Source of the DNA: an uncultured cyanobacterium
GTDB lineage: Bacteria; Cyanobacteriota; Cyanobacteriia; Cyanobacteriales; Nostocaceae
Assembly (NCBI GenBank): GCA_903848645.1
Contig: CAINGU010000037.1
Location: 62,001-126,000, forward strand
Reading direction: 5' to 3'
DNA: 64,000 nucleotides
Of this stretch, positions 1 to 9,103 are shown piece by piece; the stretch's first letter is position 1, and each line of letters begins with the position of its first letter. The translations under genes were made by a program, and so were the position numbers. The notes beneath the pieces were generated by a model. That model was not told the DNA's origin, ran no database searches, and saw nothing but the letters and a program-made list of their open reading frames with translations.

Positions 1-17
1 GTCACCTAACTATAGCA

Positions 18-1349
18 ATGCTCACGGCAAATACCACATCTTATACAACAGTCCAATTTCTGCAACGCCAAGCGGCCTCCCTTTTACTGTACCAATCGGT
101 TCTGCAAGGCGAGGTGGGCAAGACTTTTCTGAATTTGTTACAAACCATCCGTTATACTGATGGAGATGGGCGGGATTGCCTCCAAGCTTACGGTAGTTAT
201 TTCCAAGCTTTAGCCAGCAGTCATCAAACCTGGGAAGAATATCTAATTAAGCAAATTCTGATTGCGGATAATCCTTTTAGCAAACTGGCGCAACAGCAGG
301 AATTTAGCAAATTACCCCCAGCTTTAATCATTGCTGTTCAACATGATTTACAAATATTACAAAGTTTGTATGAATGTAATAGTGCAGTTTTGAGCGAATG
401 GGTGCAAATGGCGACTCATTTACCCATTTCCCCTGTTGTCTGGTATCGAGAACCTGAAACTGTAGGCATAGAAACGGGTTTAATGACATCTATTCCTCGG
501 TTAGAAAATTGGGGTGATGCTGTGGAAGATTTAGCAGCTTATTACCGACAATATGGAACTGGTTTATTTGCCCAATATCGGGCTTTTCGTTGGCAAGGTG
601 GGCGCTTAGTTGGCATTGCTTATGCTGATTCGGTGAAACTGTCTACATTGGTAGGTTACGAGTGGCAAAAAGATGCTTTAGTGAAAAACACAGAGTTTTT
701 ATTGTCAGGAGAAACAGCACTGCACGTATTACTTTATGGTAGTCGTGGTTCGGGTAAATCTTCTTTAGTTAAAGCCCTGTTAAATGAGTATAGTCATAGA
801 AACCTGCGCTTAATAGAAGTGTCCAAATCAGAATTGCCAGATTTACCAAAAATTGCCGAACAGTTGCGAGGAGTTCCTCAGAAATTTATTATTTTTGTTG
901 ATGATCTTTCCTTTGAAGAAGATGATGATGCCTTTAAAGCAATGAAAGTAGTTTTGGAAGGAAATGTAACTGCCAGACCAGAAAACGTAGTTGTATATGC
1001 TACTTCTAACCGTCGCCACTTAATCCGGGAATTTTTTACGGATAGACCAGCCCCCAGAGATAACAATGAAGTCCATGGGTGGGATACAATGCAAGAAAAG
1101 TTGTCTTTTAGCGATCGCTTTGGTTTAACATTAACCTTTGAAGCAGCAGATCAAAAAACCTATTTACAAATAGTTCAGCACCTAGCAGCAAACATCAATA
1201 TTTATCCCGAAGATTTAGAATTCAAAGCCTTACAATGGGCAACCCAGCATAACGGACGTTCTGGCAGAACTGCCAGGCAGTTTATTGACTTTTTAAAAGC
1301 AGATTTAGCTGTATTTGGTGAAAATACAAATTTCACCACAGAATCATGA
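18..1349 (+). CDS. DUF815-like AAA-type ATP-binding protein
   Basis: The product is a 443-residue cytoplasmic P-loop ATPase. A Walker A motif GSRGSGKSS lies at residues 241-249 and a Walker B-like FIIFVDDLSFE near residue 290. A conserved HGWDTMQEKLSFSDRFGLTL stretch follows; the overall pattern fits the DUF815 family of AAA-like ATPases, whose substrate is not known. The first 200 residues are helical and family-specific. No stop separates the ATG from the window edge in this frame, so the start could lie upstream. The next gene begins 70 bp downstream in the same direction and also leads to an ATPase gene, so these three may be co-transcribed. Family placement is fairly sure; the cellular job is not. 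Confidence 0.75.
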   Translation: MLTANTTSYTTVQFLQRQAASLLLYQSVLQGEVGKTFLNLLQTIRYTDGDGRDCLQAYGSYFQALASSHQTWEEYLIKQILIADNPFSKLAQQQEFSKLPPALIIAVQHDLQILQSLYECNSAVLSEWVQMATHLPISPVVWYREPETVGIETGLMTSIPRLENWGDAVEDLAAYYRQYGTGLFAQYRAFRWQGGRLVGIAYADSVKLSTLVGYEWQKDALVKNTEFLLSGETALHVLLYGSRGSGKSSLVKALLNEYSHRNLRLIEVSKSELPDLPKIAEQLRGVPQKFIIFVDDLSFEEDDDAFKAMKVVLEGNVTARPENVVVYATSNRRHLIREFFTDRPAPRDNNEVHGWDTMQEKLSFSDRFGLTLTFEAADQKTYLQIVQHLAANINIYPEDLEFKALQWATQHNGRSGRTARQFIDFLKADLAVFGENTNFTTES

Positions 1350-1419
1350 TCAAAGTCACTGACAATGTAACCTAAACCTAATTATAACTGTATATTTAGA
1401 AATGAAAATGTGAGGAATA

Positions 1420-2730
1420 ATGACGTTAATTACTAATAATTCTAACAACTTGACTACAATAAAACCTCGCAAGATGCAACCGACAATAGTTAGTCATCAA
1501 GTCGTTTTAGGAATAGCTGCTTTTAGTATCAGTTTTGGTTTAAGCCTCGTCCCCAACTGGGATTTTTCTAAAGCCTTTCTTGCTGGGATAATTACAGTTC
1601 TGGCGACATATTCCGCCGCATTTCTTGTTGATAAACGCCGCAGAAGTGACGAACTAAGAATGATTGGTTCTCTCCAAAGACGTATTCGGGACGTAGAAGG
1701 ATTAAAATCTCGCATTCTTCGAGAAATACAGCAATTAGAAGAATATAGAAATTTATTGTATACAGAAACTCAACAACTAGAAAACCAAATTGGGGATTGT
1801 CGTAGTCAAAGAGACAGCCTACATCGAGATATAGGTAAATTTGCTGCTCAAAAAAAGCAAATTGAATCCGAAGTTTATAATCTCAAAAATGAATTTCAAC
1901 ATCTAGAAAATAGTAATATAGAACTGAATAATAGCTGCAATAATCTGATTGCAGAAAAGCGGCGATTAGAACTGAATTGTCACGCATCTCGCGCCGAAAT
2001 CCATCAAATACAACCTCAAATTGATACATTTAAACAGCAGAAAAAAGAACTAGAAAATGATGTAATTTTGTTAGAAAGACTCAAGCCACAACTAGAAGAA
2101 AAGCTTTATGAACTGCGAATAGAAGTTCAAAATCAAGAATTGAAAATTGCCAAACAAAATGATTTACTACTACAGACAAATATAACTAGAAATAATCTAG
2201 AAAATACCCTCAAATCTTTACAGACTAAAACCTTAGGACAACAATCCGAAATCAATCAATTACAAAATCAAATATCCCTCTTACAAGATGAACGGGATTT
2301 ATTGCAAAATCAGGTTTGGGAATTACTCCAACAAGTGGAAACCATTAATTCCGAAACATTACCCGATAATGAAGAAAGTCATCTAGAGTTATTTCCCTTT
2401 GATGAATTATTAGAACCATTAGATACGAAGGATCATCACCCAGACAATTTACCCACAGAATGGCATAATTTATTAGAACATCTTCCAGCTTATGAAATCC
2501 AAGTTTTAAAAGCCATACTTGAGCAAGATAACCCCAAAGCTACCATTAAACAAATTGCTGAAGCCAATATTACCATGCCCAATCTCTTAATTGATGCTAT
2601 CAATGAAATTGCTAGTAATACCATTGGTGAGTTAATCATTGAAACTAATACCGAAATTCCTGAAATCGTTGAAGAACATTTACTAAATGTGAAAACAATG
2701 ATTAATAAATATGCAGAAATTAGTAATTAG
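1420..2730 (+). CDS. Membrane-anchored coiled-coil protein with TerB-C-like C-terminus
   Basis: Residues about 25-70 form two hydrophobic segments, followed directly by a basic KRRR stretch. Residues about 80-310 are an almost unbroken Glu/Gln/Leu/Asn-rich coiled coil. The last 100 residues, ending in LIDAINEIASNTIGELIIE and an EIPEIVEEH stretch, resemble the C-terminal TerB-C module that in other bacteria is found with TerB-N, helicases and DUF2791 ATPases. I infer a membrane-tethered scaffold working with the ATPase encoded 62 bp downstream. No catalytic motif is visible. The gene is AT-rich like its neighbours, and the spacing suggests a shared transcript with the downstream ATPase. An alternative is a purely structural coiled-coil protein with a fortuitous TerB-C-like tail. 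Confidence 0.7.
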   Translation: MTLITNNSNNLTTIKPRKMQPTIVSHQVVLGIAAFSISFGLSLVPNWDFSKAFLAGIITVLATYSAAFLVDKRRRSDELRMIGSLQRRIRDVEGLKSRILREIQQLEEYRNLLYTETQQLENQIGDCRSQRDSLHRDIGKFAAQKKQIESEVYNLKNEFQHLENSNIELNNSCNNLIAEKRRLELNCHASRAEIHQIQPQIDTFKQQKKELENDVILLERLKPQLEEKLYELRIEVQNQELKIAKQNDLLLQTNITRNNLENTLKSLQTKTLGQQSEINQLQNQISLLQDERDLLQNQVWELLQQVETINSETLPDNEESHLELFPFDELLEPLDTKDHHPDNLPTEWHNLLEHLPAYEIQVLKAILEQDNPKATIKQIAEANITMPNLLIDAINEIASNTIGELIIETNTEIPEIVEEHLLNVKTMINKYAEISN

Positions 2731-2792
2731 AAGCTATAATTATGGTAAAATATAGCAGCATTAATTATTAATAATTAAATACAATTAACTAC

Positions 2793-4121
2793 ATGACCAA
2801 GCTGAAACTATCGAAAAAAATATCTACTGCTTTAATTAACTCTCTTAGTGCAGGAGTAGTCCCCAGAATAGGAATTGAATATATAGCAGTTGGTCGAGAA
2901 AAAGAACTTAATAGCCTCTTACAAAATCTTAATGATATAGCAGAAGGTGTGGCCGCATTTCGGTTTATAATTGGTAACTATGGCTCAGGTAAAAGCTTCA
3001 TGCTGCAAATGATGCGAAACCGAGCAATAGAACAAGGATTTGTAGTAGCTGATGCTGATTTATCCTCTCAACACCGACTAGCAGGAAGTAATAACGAAGG
3101 GTTAGCAACCTATCGAGAATTAATGATTCATCTCGCTACAAAAACTCGTCCTGACGGTGGGGCTTTAATTTCTATTTTAGAAGGTTGGATTAATAAAATT
3201 CAGCAAGAAGTAGCTAAAGAAACGGGAATGCGTCCCAATGATGAAGGCTTTGATGATAAAGTAGAAACCAAAATTAGAGAAGTAATTCAATATATTGAAG
3301 ATTTAGTTCACGGCTTTGATTTTGGTAATGTAATTATTGCTTATTGGCGTGGTTATCGCTTAGATGATGATGATTTAAAAAATGCCTCTTTGCGGTGGTT
3401 AAGAGGTGAATTTAATACCAAAACCGAAGCTAAAGCCGCTTTAGGAGTGCGGGTGATTATTGATGATGATACTTGGTATGATTACATCAAATTAATAGCT
3501 AAATTTGTCGCCGAAATTGGCTATAAAGGCTTATTAATTTTTATGGACGAGGCTGTAAATTTGTACCAAATATCTCCCACAGTTACCCGTGAAAAAAACT
3601 ATAATCGCCTGTTGGCAATGTTCAATGATACTATGCAATGTAAAGCTGAAAATTTGGGTATTTTTATTGGCGGAACTACCAAGTTTTTAGAAGATCCAAA
3701 TCGCGGACTTTTTGCAGATCAAGCTTGGCGTAGACGCACTAAAGAAAGCCGTTTTGCTACTCAGGCTAATGTTCAAGAATATATGGGTCCGGTGATTCGG
3801 CTGAATCCCTTAACTGCAAAAGAAATACTCACACTTTTACAGCGGTTGACAGAAATTCATGCTTTGAATCTTGGTTATCAAAGCACTTTAAAAAACGCAC
3901 AATTACAGGAGTTTATTCAAGAAATTGTCAGTCGCTTGGGTGCTGAAGCTTTGCTGACTCCAGGGGAAATTATCCGCGATTTTATTAGTGTGTTGAATGT
4001 GATTTATCAAAATCCAGAAATTAAGTTTGCTGAGTTAATTCATGGTGCTAATTTTCATCCTACGATTGTGGGGAAAGATAGCAGTTTAGATGATGATAAT
4101 GTGGCGGAATTTAGTTTGTAA
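2793..4121 (+). CDS. BrxC/BrxD-like (DUF2791) P-loop ATPase
   Basis: A 442-residue ATPase with Walker A GNYGSGKSF at residues 61-69 and Walker B GLLIFMDEAVNLY around 246-258. The N-terminal VPRIGIEYIAVGREKEL segment, the long helical insert and the late IFIGGTTKFLEDPNRGLF stretch match the DUF2791 family, which includes the BrxD ATPase of some BREX phage-defence systems. In many genomes this family sits beside TerB-domain proteins and a large helicase. Here the TerB-C-like partner is immediately upstream, but no TerB-N protein or helicase is seen downstream; they could lie before the window. The gene converges on the minus-strand unit ending at 4141, with only 19 bp between them. I infer a nucleic-acid-related or defence role. 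Confidence 0.75.
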   Translation: MTKLKLSKKISTALINSLSAGVVPRIGIEYIAVGREKELNSLLQNLNDIAEGVAAFRFIIGNYGSGKSFMLQMMRNRAIEQGFVVADADLSSQHRLAGSNNEGLATYRELMIHLATKTRPDGGALISILEGWINKIQQEVAKETGMRPNDEGFDDKVETKIREVIQYIEDLVHGFDFGNVIIAYWRGYRLDDDDLKNASLRWLRGEFNTKTEAKAALGVRVIIDDDTWYDYIKLIAKFVAEIGYKGLLIFMDEAVNLYQISPTVTREKNYNRLLAMFNDTMQCKAENLGIFIGGTTKFLEDPNRGLFADQAWRRRTKESRFATQANVQEYMGPVIRLNPLTAKEILTLLQRLTEIHALNLGYQSTLKNAQLQEFIQEIVSRLGAEALLTPGEIIRDFISVLNVIYQNPEIKFAELIHGANFHPTIVGKDSSLDDDNVAEFSL

Positions 4122-4140
4122 ATTATTTATTTACTAGAAT

Positions 4141-4548
4141 TTAGTAAGCCTCAAATCTCTTGCTATCATAGTAAAAAGTGAAAAACTTCTCATCATCAAC
4201 CAACATTCCTAAGATGATATCAAGGTTTTCTCGAAAATATGGACTACCAGATTCTTCTTCATTGCTAATAACTGGTTCGTCTAGTATTTCCACAACAATA
4301 GCTGGTTGACTTAGGTAAGGTAATTGTCTATTCTTGAGATTTTTTTTCCATTTCACTAATTGTCCAACTTGAAACGCATCTTTTTTGAGAAAATTATTGA
4401 AAGCTGTTTGTAGTTGAGTTGTGTATTCTTCTCCATAGCTTTCTTTTTCTGAACCAAATTCGTTTTCTTCATCAACAAAGTCTCCAGTTTGGAGAGATTG
4501 TACTAATTTGCCTATTATGTCCTGGCTAGTATTTTGTTGCTCGCTCAT
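4141..4548 (-). CDS. Conserved hypothetical protein, third gene of deaminase unit
   Basis: A 135-residue acidic protein. The N-terminal 45 residues are Glu/Asp-rich and look disordered. The C-terminal half (about 55-135), with FQVGQLVKWKKNLKNR, QPAIVVEILDEPV, SGSPYFRENLDIILGML and FFTFYYDSKRFEAY, reads as a small beta-rich domain of the kind that binds or covers a partner. I recognise the pattern as a recurring bacterial hypothetical but cannot name a function. It starts 23 bp after the 295-residue gene and is the last gene of a minus-strand unit headed by a deaminase. Its acidic nature would suit an immunity or chaperone role, but nothing in the sequence proves that. Confidence 0.7.
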   Translation of the reverse strand: MSEQQNTSQDIIGKLVQSLQTGDFVDEENEFGSEKESYGEEYTTQLQTAFNNFLKKDAFQVGQLVKWKKNLKNRQLPYLSQPAIVVEILDEPVISNEEESGSPYFRENLDIILGMLVDDEKFFTFYYDSKRFEAY

Positions 4549-4571
4549 TATTATTTAACTTCCTTTCAATA

Positions 4572-5459
4572 CTAAACTAATTGAGTAATTTTAGACTGAT
4601 AATTTATTTTCTTTCCATGTGCAAATGATCCAATATTCATTTTTGCAGATTTTGCCAGACGGGTAAAGATATCCTTATTGTATGCCATATGTAATGGTAA
4701 CATAAATTCTGGAATAGAAGACCTTATTTCCTTACTAATTTTGTTTAATAAATTAGTTTGACGTGATTTAATCTCTTCTTTATTTTCTAGTCCTTCAACT
4801 ACATAAAATGATTTAGGTGGTAATAAATTATAACTAGCAGGTACAACATCTAATAACCACCAGTTAAACAACTCACGTCTACCGTAAGAACCTGGGAAAA
4901 TCGCATAACCTTCTAAGCAATCATATAAAATTTCTAAGATTGCTTCTACTGGTTGATCATAGTTTATGACTCTCATTGCATTATAAAAAACATCTAATGC
5001 TTCACTGATTTCTTGAAAATTTGCTCCTTTTTTATGAAAATAAGATTCATGGGATTTAAATATCTCATTAATTAATTTATCAAGATTATTAGGAATAATC
5101 TTAATATTCTTATTTAAACTACTAGTAGTTTTGCGTAATAATCCCTCTAATAATTTAATAATAATTTTTGGTAAGGAATTGCTAGGATCATAATATTCTA
5201 AAGTAGGTTCTACGGCTAGACTTAAAATAAGTGTCATCCAGAGATAGCGTAAGTGACTTAATGCCTGATCTTTCTCACCAAGCACTTCTAGAACTGCTTT
5301 TAAATCATCTTGTAGTGAAGCAGTTCCATCTGCCTCTGGTTCATATAATTCTTGATAAGATTCTAGTTTTATTTTGTCCACTAAAACCTGAAGAGACTTA
5401 GAATTTTTGTTCAATTCATACGGTGTTAAATTTGTAAATAAACTTGATGTTAATATCAT
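4572..5459 (-). CDS. Hypothetical helical protein, middle gene of deaminase unit
   Basis: A 295-residue protein I do not recognise. It is mostly alpha-helical, without signal peptide, clear membrane segment or nucleotide-binding motif. A central SYGRRELFNWWLLDVVPASYNLLPP stretch (around 192-216) is aromatic and may be the conserved core. It lies between the deaminase (57 bp upstream) and the 135-residue gene (23 bp downstream), all on the minus strand, so the three are probably one operon. By position it is the best candidate for a partner that inhibits, loads or targets the deaminase; this is inference from gene order only. The start ATG is preceded by an AAGGAAGGA-like purine run, a good ribosome binding site. 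Confidence 0.65.
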   Translation of the reverse strand: MILTSSLFTNLTPYELNKNSKSLQVLVDKIKLESYQELYEPEADGTASLQDDLKAVLEVLGEKDQALSHLRYLWMTLILSLAVEPTLEYYDPSNSLPKIIIKLLEGLLRKTTSSLNKNIKIIPNNLDKLINEIFKSHESYFHKKGANFQEISEALDVFYNAMRVINYDQPVEAILEILYDCLEGYAIFPGSYGRRELFNWWLLDVVPASYNLLPPKSFYVVEGLENKEEIKSRQTNLLNKISKEIRSSIPEFMLPLHMAYNKDIFTRLAKSAKMNIGSFAHGKKINYQSKITQLV

Positions 5460-5516
5460 GGTGTATTCCTTCCTTTGAAATAGTTTTATTGATATATATA
5501 TGACAATGTTACCTTT

Positions 5517-6011
5517 TTATTTTGGGTCGAGGTAATCCCAGAATACTTTTACTTTAATATTCCGAAACTTCTCCTCAAATTGTCTTATAACATCTTCACA
5601 ACTTGGACAAGGGTTTCGTTCTGTATACAGATAGAGATATCCTTTTATTCCTAGATCATACTTCATTTCAATTTCAATAGTATCTGCAATTGTTGATAAT
5701 ACTTTGTATTCTGCATCAGTATTGGTAGGACGTTTTGTACGGGGATGAAGTTGTGAATTAAATTGTCCTCCTTCTGACTTTGGTTTAGGTATGGGAATTA
5801 GAGTTGTGTAGTTAGATGTTGTTCCTGCACAAAAAATTACATTCCCTACATATACTTCAGCAACTGCAACATTACTTTTAATCTTAAAGAATGGTTGGAA
5901 AATAATTGGTTCACCGAGAATTTTCTCTCGAATGTAAGTTGCTGAGTCCTTTAATCTCTCTTTGATCAGATTTTCGTCTCCATAGTCCAAATTATCTTGT
6001 GTATTTATCAT
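5517..6011 (-). CDS. Standalone toxin-type nucleic-acid deaminase
   Basis: The 164-residue protein carries the cytidine-deaminase-fold signature of polymorphic-toxin deaminases: an AE motif (D99-A100-E101) followed by a helix, then LYLYTERNPCPSC with C135 and C138 as zinc ligands, then a helix ending in NIKVKVFW. The TDAEYK and TERNPCPSC context is close to Toxin-deaminase families such as BURPS668_1122. Asp occupies the place of the usual His or Cys zinc ligand before AE, which may be a family variant or may reduce activity. Unlike most relatives it has no RHS, filamentous or secretion module: the 95 residues before the catalytic region are too short for delivery. It heads a three-gene minus-strand unit. 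It may act inside the cell, as in defence, or be a detached toxin tip. A housekeeping cytidine deaminase is unlikely. Confidence 0.7.
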   Translation of the reverse strand: MINTQDNLDYGDENLIKERLKDSATYIREKILGEPIIFQPFFKIKSNVAVAEVYVGNVIFCAGTTSNYTTLIPIPKPKSEGGQFNSQLHPRTKRPTNTDAEYKVLSTIADTIEIEMKYDLGIKGYLYLYTERNPCPSCEDVIRQFEEKFRNIKVKVFWDYLDPK

Positions 6012-6128
6012 GTGATAATCTTAGCATCCGTACAGGATGTTATTTCCCTGATAACATAAATAATAAAGCAGTAACCCAGCATCCACAATAGAAATATACA
6101 CAACTACAACAAAAATAGGTATAAAACA

Positions 6129-8021
6129 ATGATCCGGTTAAAAATCTGGCAATGGATAATCTTAGTTTCACCAATTGCAATAATTGTTTCTTTCCTTCTT
6201 ATCTCCGCAGGAACACAAATTCACGCTTGGGGATTAAGTTGGATTTGGGCTTTATTTACATTTGTATTTGTCGGTTGGCGGTGGTTATTGGTACGCTGGA
6301 CTAAACCGGAAATCAATCGAATTGAAGCTGTTTTTGCAGAAGTTCGAGAAGAATTAGAAACTACCACAGAGAATAATTTAGTTATCGGAACAGATACTAC
6401 TAAAGCAGTAGAAACCGCATTACAAAATATTCTCACCGCAGCAGCAAATGATTTACCTATTTGGGAAGATTGGCAAACTTTTTGGCAAAGATGTCAAGAT
6501 TTAGTAGTAGCAATTTCTCATATTTATAACCCTGAAGTTAAATATCCGCTTTTAAATATTTACATTCCTCAAGTTTACGGTTTAATTCGCGGTACAGTAG
6601 ATGATATGGATCAATGGATGCAAAAATTATCTCCTGTTCTCAATCAAGTTACAGTTGGACAGGCTTATCAAACTTACGAAGTTTATCGCAAATTAGAACC
6701 ATCTGCCCGTAAATTGTGGAAAGTTTGGAATTGGGCGCAATGGGTATTAAATCCTGTGGCTGCTGTGGCTAAAAAAGCAAGTGAAGGTGTGGGAAATCGC
6801 GCTTCTCAAGAATTATTAATAAACTTGAGTCAACTATTACGAGAAGCAGCTTTACGGAATTTATGCAAACAAGCGATCGCTCTCTATGCCGGCACTAAAA
6901 TTGAATTACCTATCCCCACCCTACCCCAAACTAAAACCCAAACCCTGCGGGACATTCTCGCCCAAGCTGAACCCCCAGAAATAGTTGCCCAAAAACCCGT
7001 AAATATTCTCATTATTGGGCGTACTGGTGCAGGTAAAAGTAGTTTGATTAATACTCTTTTTCAAGATGAATTGGCTGCGGTTGATGTTTTACCCAGTACA
7101 GATACAATTCAAAATTATCACTGGGAAACAGAAAATGGGGAAACTCTCAACCTTTGGGATACTCCCGGTTATGAACAAGTAAAACGGGAAGATTTGCGAG
7201 ATTTAGTTATTGATTATGCTAGTAATGCTGATTTACTATTATTAGTTACTCCCGCACTAGATCCAGCTTTGCAAATGGATGTAGATTTTCTCCAAGATGT
7301 AAAATCAGAAGTTACAGATTTACCGATTATTACCATTGTAACTCAAGTAGATCGTTTACGTCCTATTCGTGAATGGCAACCTCCTTATAATTGGGAAAGA
7401 GGAGAAAAGCCCAAAGAGATTTCTATTCGAGAAGCCACAAAATACCGTCAACAACTATTAGGAAATTTCGCTAATTTAGTTTTACCTATAGTTACAAATG
7501 ATCCGAAAACTAGTCGTAATGCTTGGAATATAGAAGCCTTATCTTCAGGATTATTAGCAGCAATAGATCCGGCTAAACAATTACGGTTAACTCGCTTTTT
7601 ACGAAATTTAGAAACTCGCACCACAGCAGCAGCAAAAATTATTGAGCATTACACATTTCAAATGACAACTACCCAAGGAATTACTGCACTCTTAAAAAGT
7701 CCCGTTTTACAATTTATTTCCACATTATCAACAGGTTCTTCTACCCTGGCTTATTTACTTGCAGAACAAATTCCCATAGAACAATTACCCATAGTAATTG
7801 GCAAATTACAAATGGCTTATGAACTTTTTCCCCTATTAAATACAGACAATTCAAAAACCCGCAACTTTGATTTATTATCTTTATGGCCATTGTTGTTAGA
7901 AAACCCATCTACACCAGATCGTAATGCTTGGGCATTTGGTCATGCTTTAATAGAATATTGGACGAAAGATTTAACAATAGAACAACTGCGAACTAGATTT
8001 AATTATTATCTTCAACAGTGA
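6129..8021 (+). CDS. Membrane-anchored Era-like GTPase
   Basis: A 630-residue protein with two N-terminal membrane segments (about residues 10-28 and 35-53), a helical region to about 285, then a G domain. G1 is GRTGAGKSS at 297-305, G3 is WDTPGYEQ near 340, and a TQVD in the G4 position lies near 410. The last 150 residues are helical. Such YfjP/YcjF-like GTPases are common in cyanobacteria, and their roles are poorly defined. The gene is divergent from the deaminase unit with 117 bp between start codons, so the two may share a control region. A second, unrelated-context GTPase lies at 31-32 kb. The G-domain call is firm; the biological role is unknown. Confidence 0.85.
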   Translation: MIRLKIWQWIILVSPIAIIVSFLLISAGTQIHAWGLSWIWALFTFVFVGWRWLLVRWTKPEINRIEAVFAEVREELETTTENNLVIGTDTTKAVETALQNILTAAANDLPIWEDWQTFWQRCQDLVVAISHIYNPEVKYPLLNIYIPQVYGLIRGTVDDMDQWMQKLSPVLNQVTVGQAYQTYEVYRKLEPSARKLWKVWNWAQWVLNPVAAVAKKASEGVGNRASQELLINLSQLLREAALRNLCKQAIALYAGTKIELPIPTLPQTKTQTLRDILAQAEPPEIVAQKPVNILIIGRTGAGKSSLINTLFQDELAAVDVLPSTDTIQNYHWETENGETLNLWDTPGYEQVKREDLRDLVIDYASNADLLLLVTPALDPALQMDVDFLQDVKSEVTDLPIITIVTQVDRLRPIREWQPPYNWERGEKPKEISIREATKYRQQLLGNFANLVLPIVTNDPKTSRNAWNIEALSSGLLAAIDPAKQLRLTRFLRNLETRTTAAAKIIEHYTFQMTTTQGITALLKSPVLQFISTLSTGSSTLAYLLAEQIPIEQLPIVIGKLQMAYELFPLLNTDNSKTRNFDLLSLWPLLLENPSTPDRNAWAFGHALIEYWTKDLTIEQLRTRFNYYLQQ

Positions 8022-8197
8022 AAAATTAGAGATTTTTATGTAATTTTTCTGCTCACACAAGTAATAATGACAACAATCCATATTTCAAAAATATCTATTA
8101 CTAAGGATAGTAATACATTGCTGGGTTCAGAGATATTATTTGTTAGTAAAGCGGTTCAAAATTACCTGTTTGAAATTTTCAGGTTTAATTTACAGCC

Positions 8198-9052
8198 ATG
8201 CACCATCCTTTACTGTTGATTTTCGTTAAAATCACGATTTTTTCTTTAATGTTAGCCATAGGAAGCAATCTCTGTTTTGAAGAAATGCTTTCCCTGTGGC
8301 GAAAACCGGCTTTACTACTCCGTGCGCTTTTAGCTGTTGTAGTGCTAGTTCCTTTAGTGGTTATAGTGCTGCTAAAACTGTTTAACTTACCCCCCGAAGT
8401 AATTACAGGATTAGCCTTGTTGGCGGCTTCTCCAGGTGCGCCTCTGACCACAAAACGAGCGCAAATGGCTGGATGCAGATTCTCCTACTCAGCCAGTCTT
8501 CAATTAACTCTCGCCATACTTGCAGTCTGTGTTACTCCCGTCACCTTGGGGATTTTTTTCAGCCTATTTAAGCATCTTGCAGAAAAAGTGACAATTTTAG
8601 AAGTTGCCAGACAAGTGATCATGGTACAATTCTTGCCTATAAGTATCGGTCTTTTGCTGCAAAAGTTTACTCCTAATTTTGCCGAAAATATCGCCCAACC
8701 TTTAAATTTTATTGCTGATATTCTTTTATTACTGCTGGTTGTTTTGGCTGGTATTTTAGGGATTCCCCTATTTTTCAAAGTTTGGGGATTACCAATGGTT
8801 GTTATTACAATCATGATAATTGTTTCTCTAGCAATAGGACACAGTTTAGGAGATCATAATGATGATACACGACCGATTTTAGCAATTTCCTGTATTGCTC
8901 GTAATGTTGGTTTAGCCTTGTTTATCGCTATTTTGAATAACGTACAGCAAAAAGTAATTCCCACAATCATAGCTTATGTAATTGTAGGAGCAATTCTAGG
9001 AAGTTTTTACTCAATTTGGAATAAACGCAAATTAGAACAACAACCTAACTAA
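8198..9052 (+). CDS. Bile acid:sodium symporter (BASS) family transporter
   Basis: A 284-residue integral membrane protein made almost entirely of hydrophobic segments (about 8-9 helices). The SPGAPLTTKRAQMAGC stretch (around residues 79-94) and the late AISCIARNVGLALFIAIL stretch (around 229-246) correspond to the two discontinuous-helix core motifs of the SBF/BASS fold. Family members import bile acids, pyruvate, pantothenate or other organic anions with sodium; the substrate here cannot be read from sequence. It is followed in the same direction by DUF1622 and DUF202 membrane-protein genes at 51 and 42 bp, suggesting a membrane-protein operon. The short spacer before the DUF1622 gene holds a low-complexity CTCTGCGTCTCTGCGTG repeat common in cyanobacterial spacers. 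Confidence 0.75.
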   Translation: MHHPLLLIFVKITIFSLMLAIGSNLCFEEMLSLWRKPALLLRALLAVVVLVPLVVIVLLKLFNLPPEVITGLALLAASPGAPLTTKRAQMAGCRFSYSASLQLTLAILAVCVTPVTLGIFFSLFKHLAEKVTILEVARQVIMVQFLPISIGLLLQKFTPNFAENIAQPLNFIADILLLLLVVLAGILGIPLFFKVWGLPMVVITIMIIVSLAIGHSLGDHNDDTRPILAISCIARNVGLALFIAILNNVQQKVIPTIIAYVIVGAILGSFYSIWNKRKLEQQPN

Positions 9053-9103
9053 ATGCAGTGTTTCAATTCCCCTCTGCGTCTCTGCGTGAAAAAAAGCTAA
9101 ATT

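Noticed and set aside
5517..6011. Housekeeping cytidine or tRNA adenosine deaminase
   Set aside because: The AE and PCxxC motif contexts (TDAEYK, LYTERNPCPSC) and the operon with unknown genes fit toxin-type deaminases, not Cdd or TadA.
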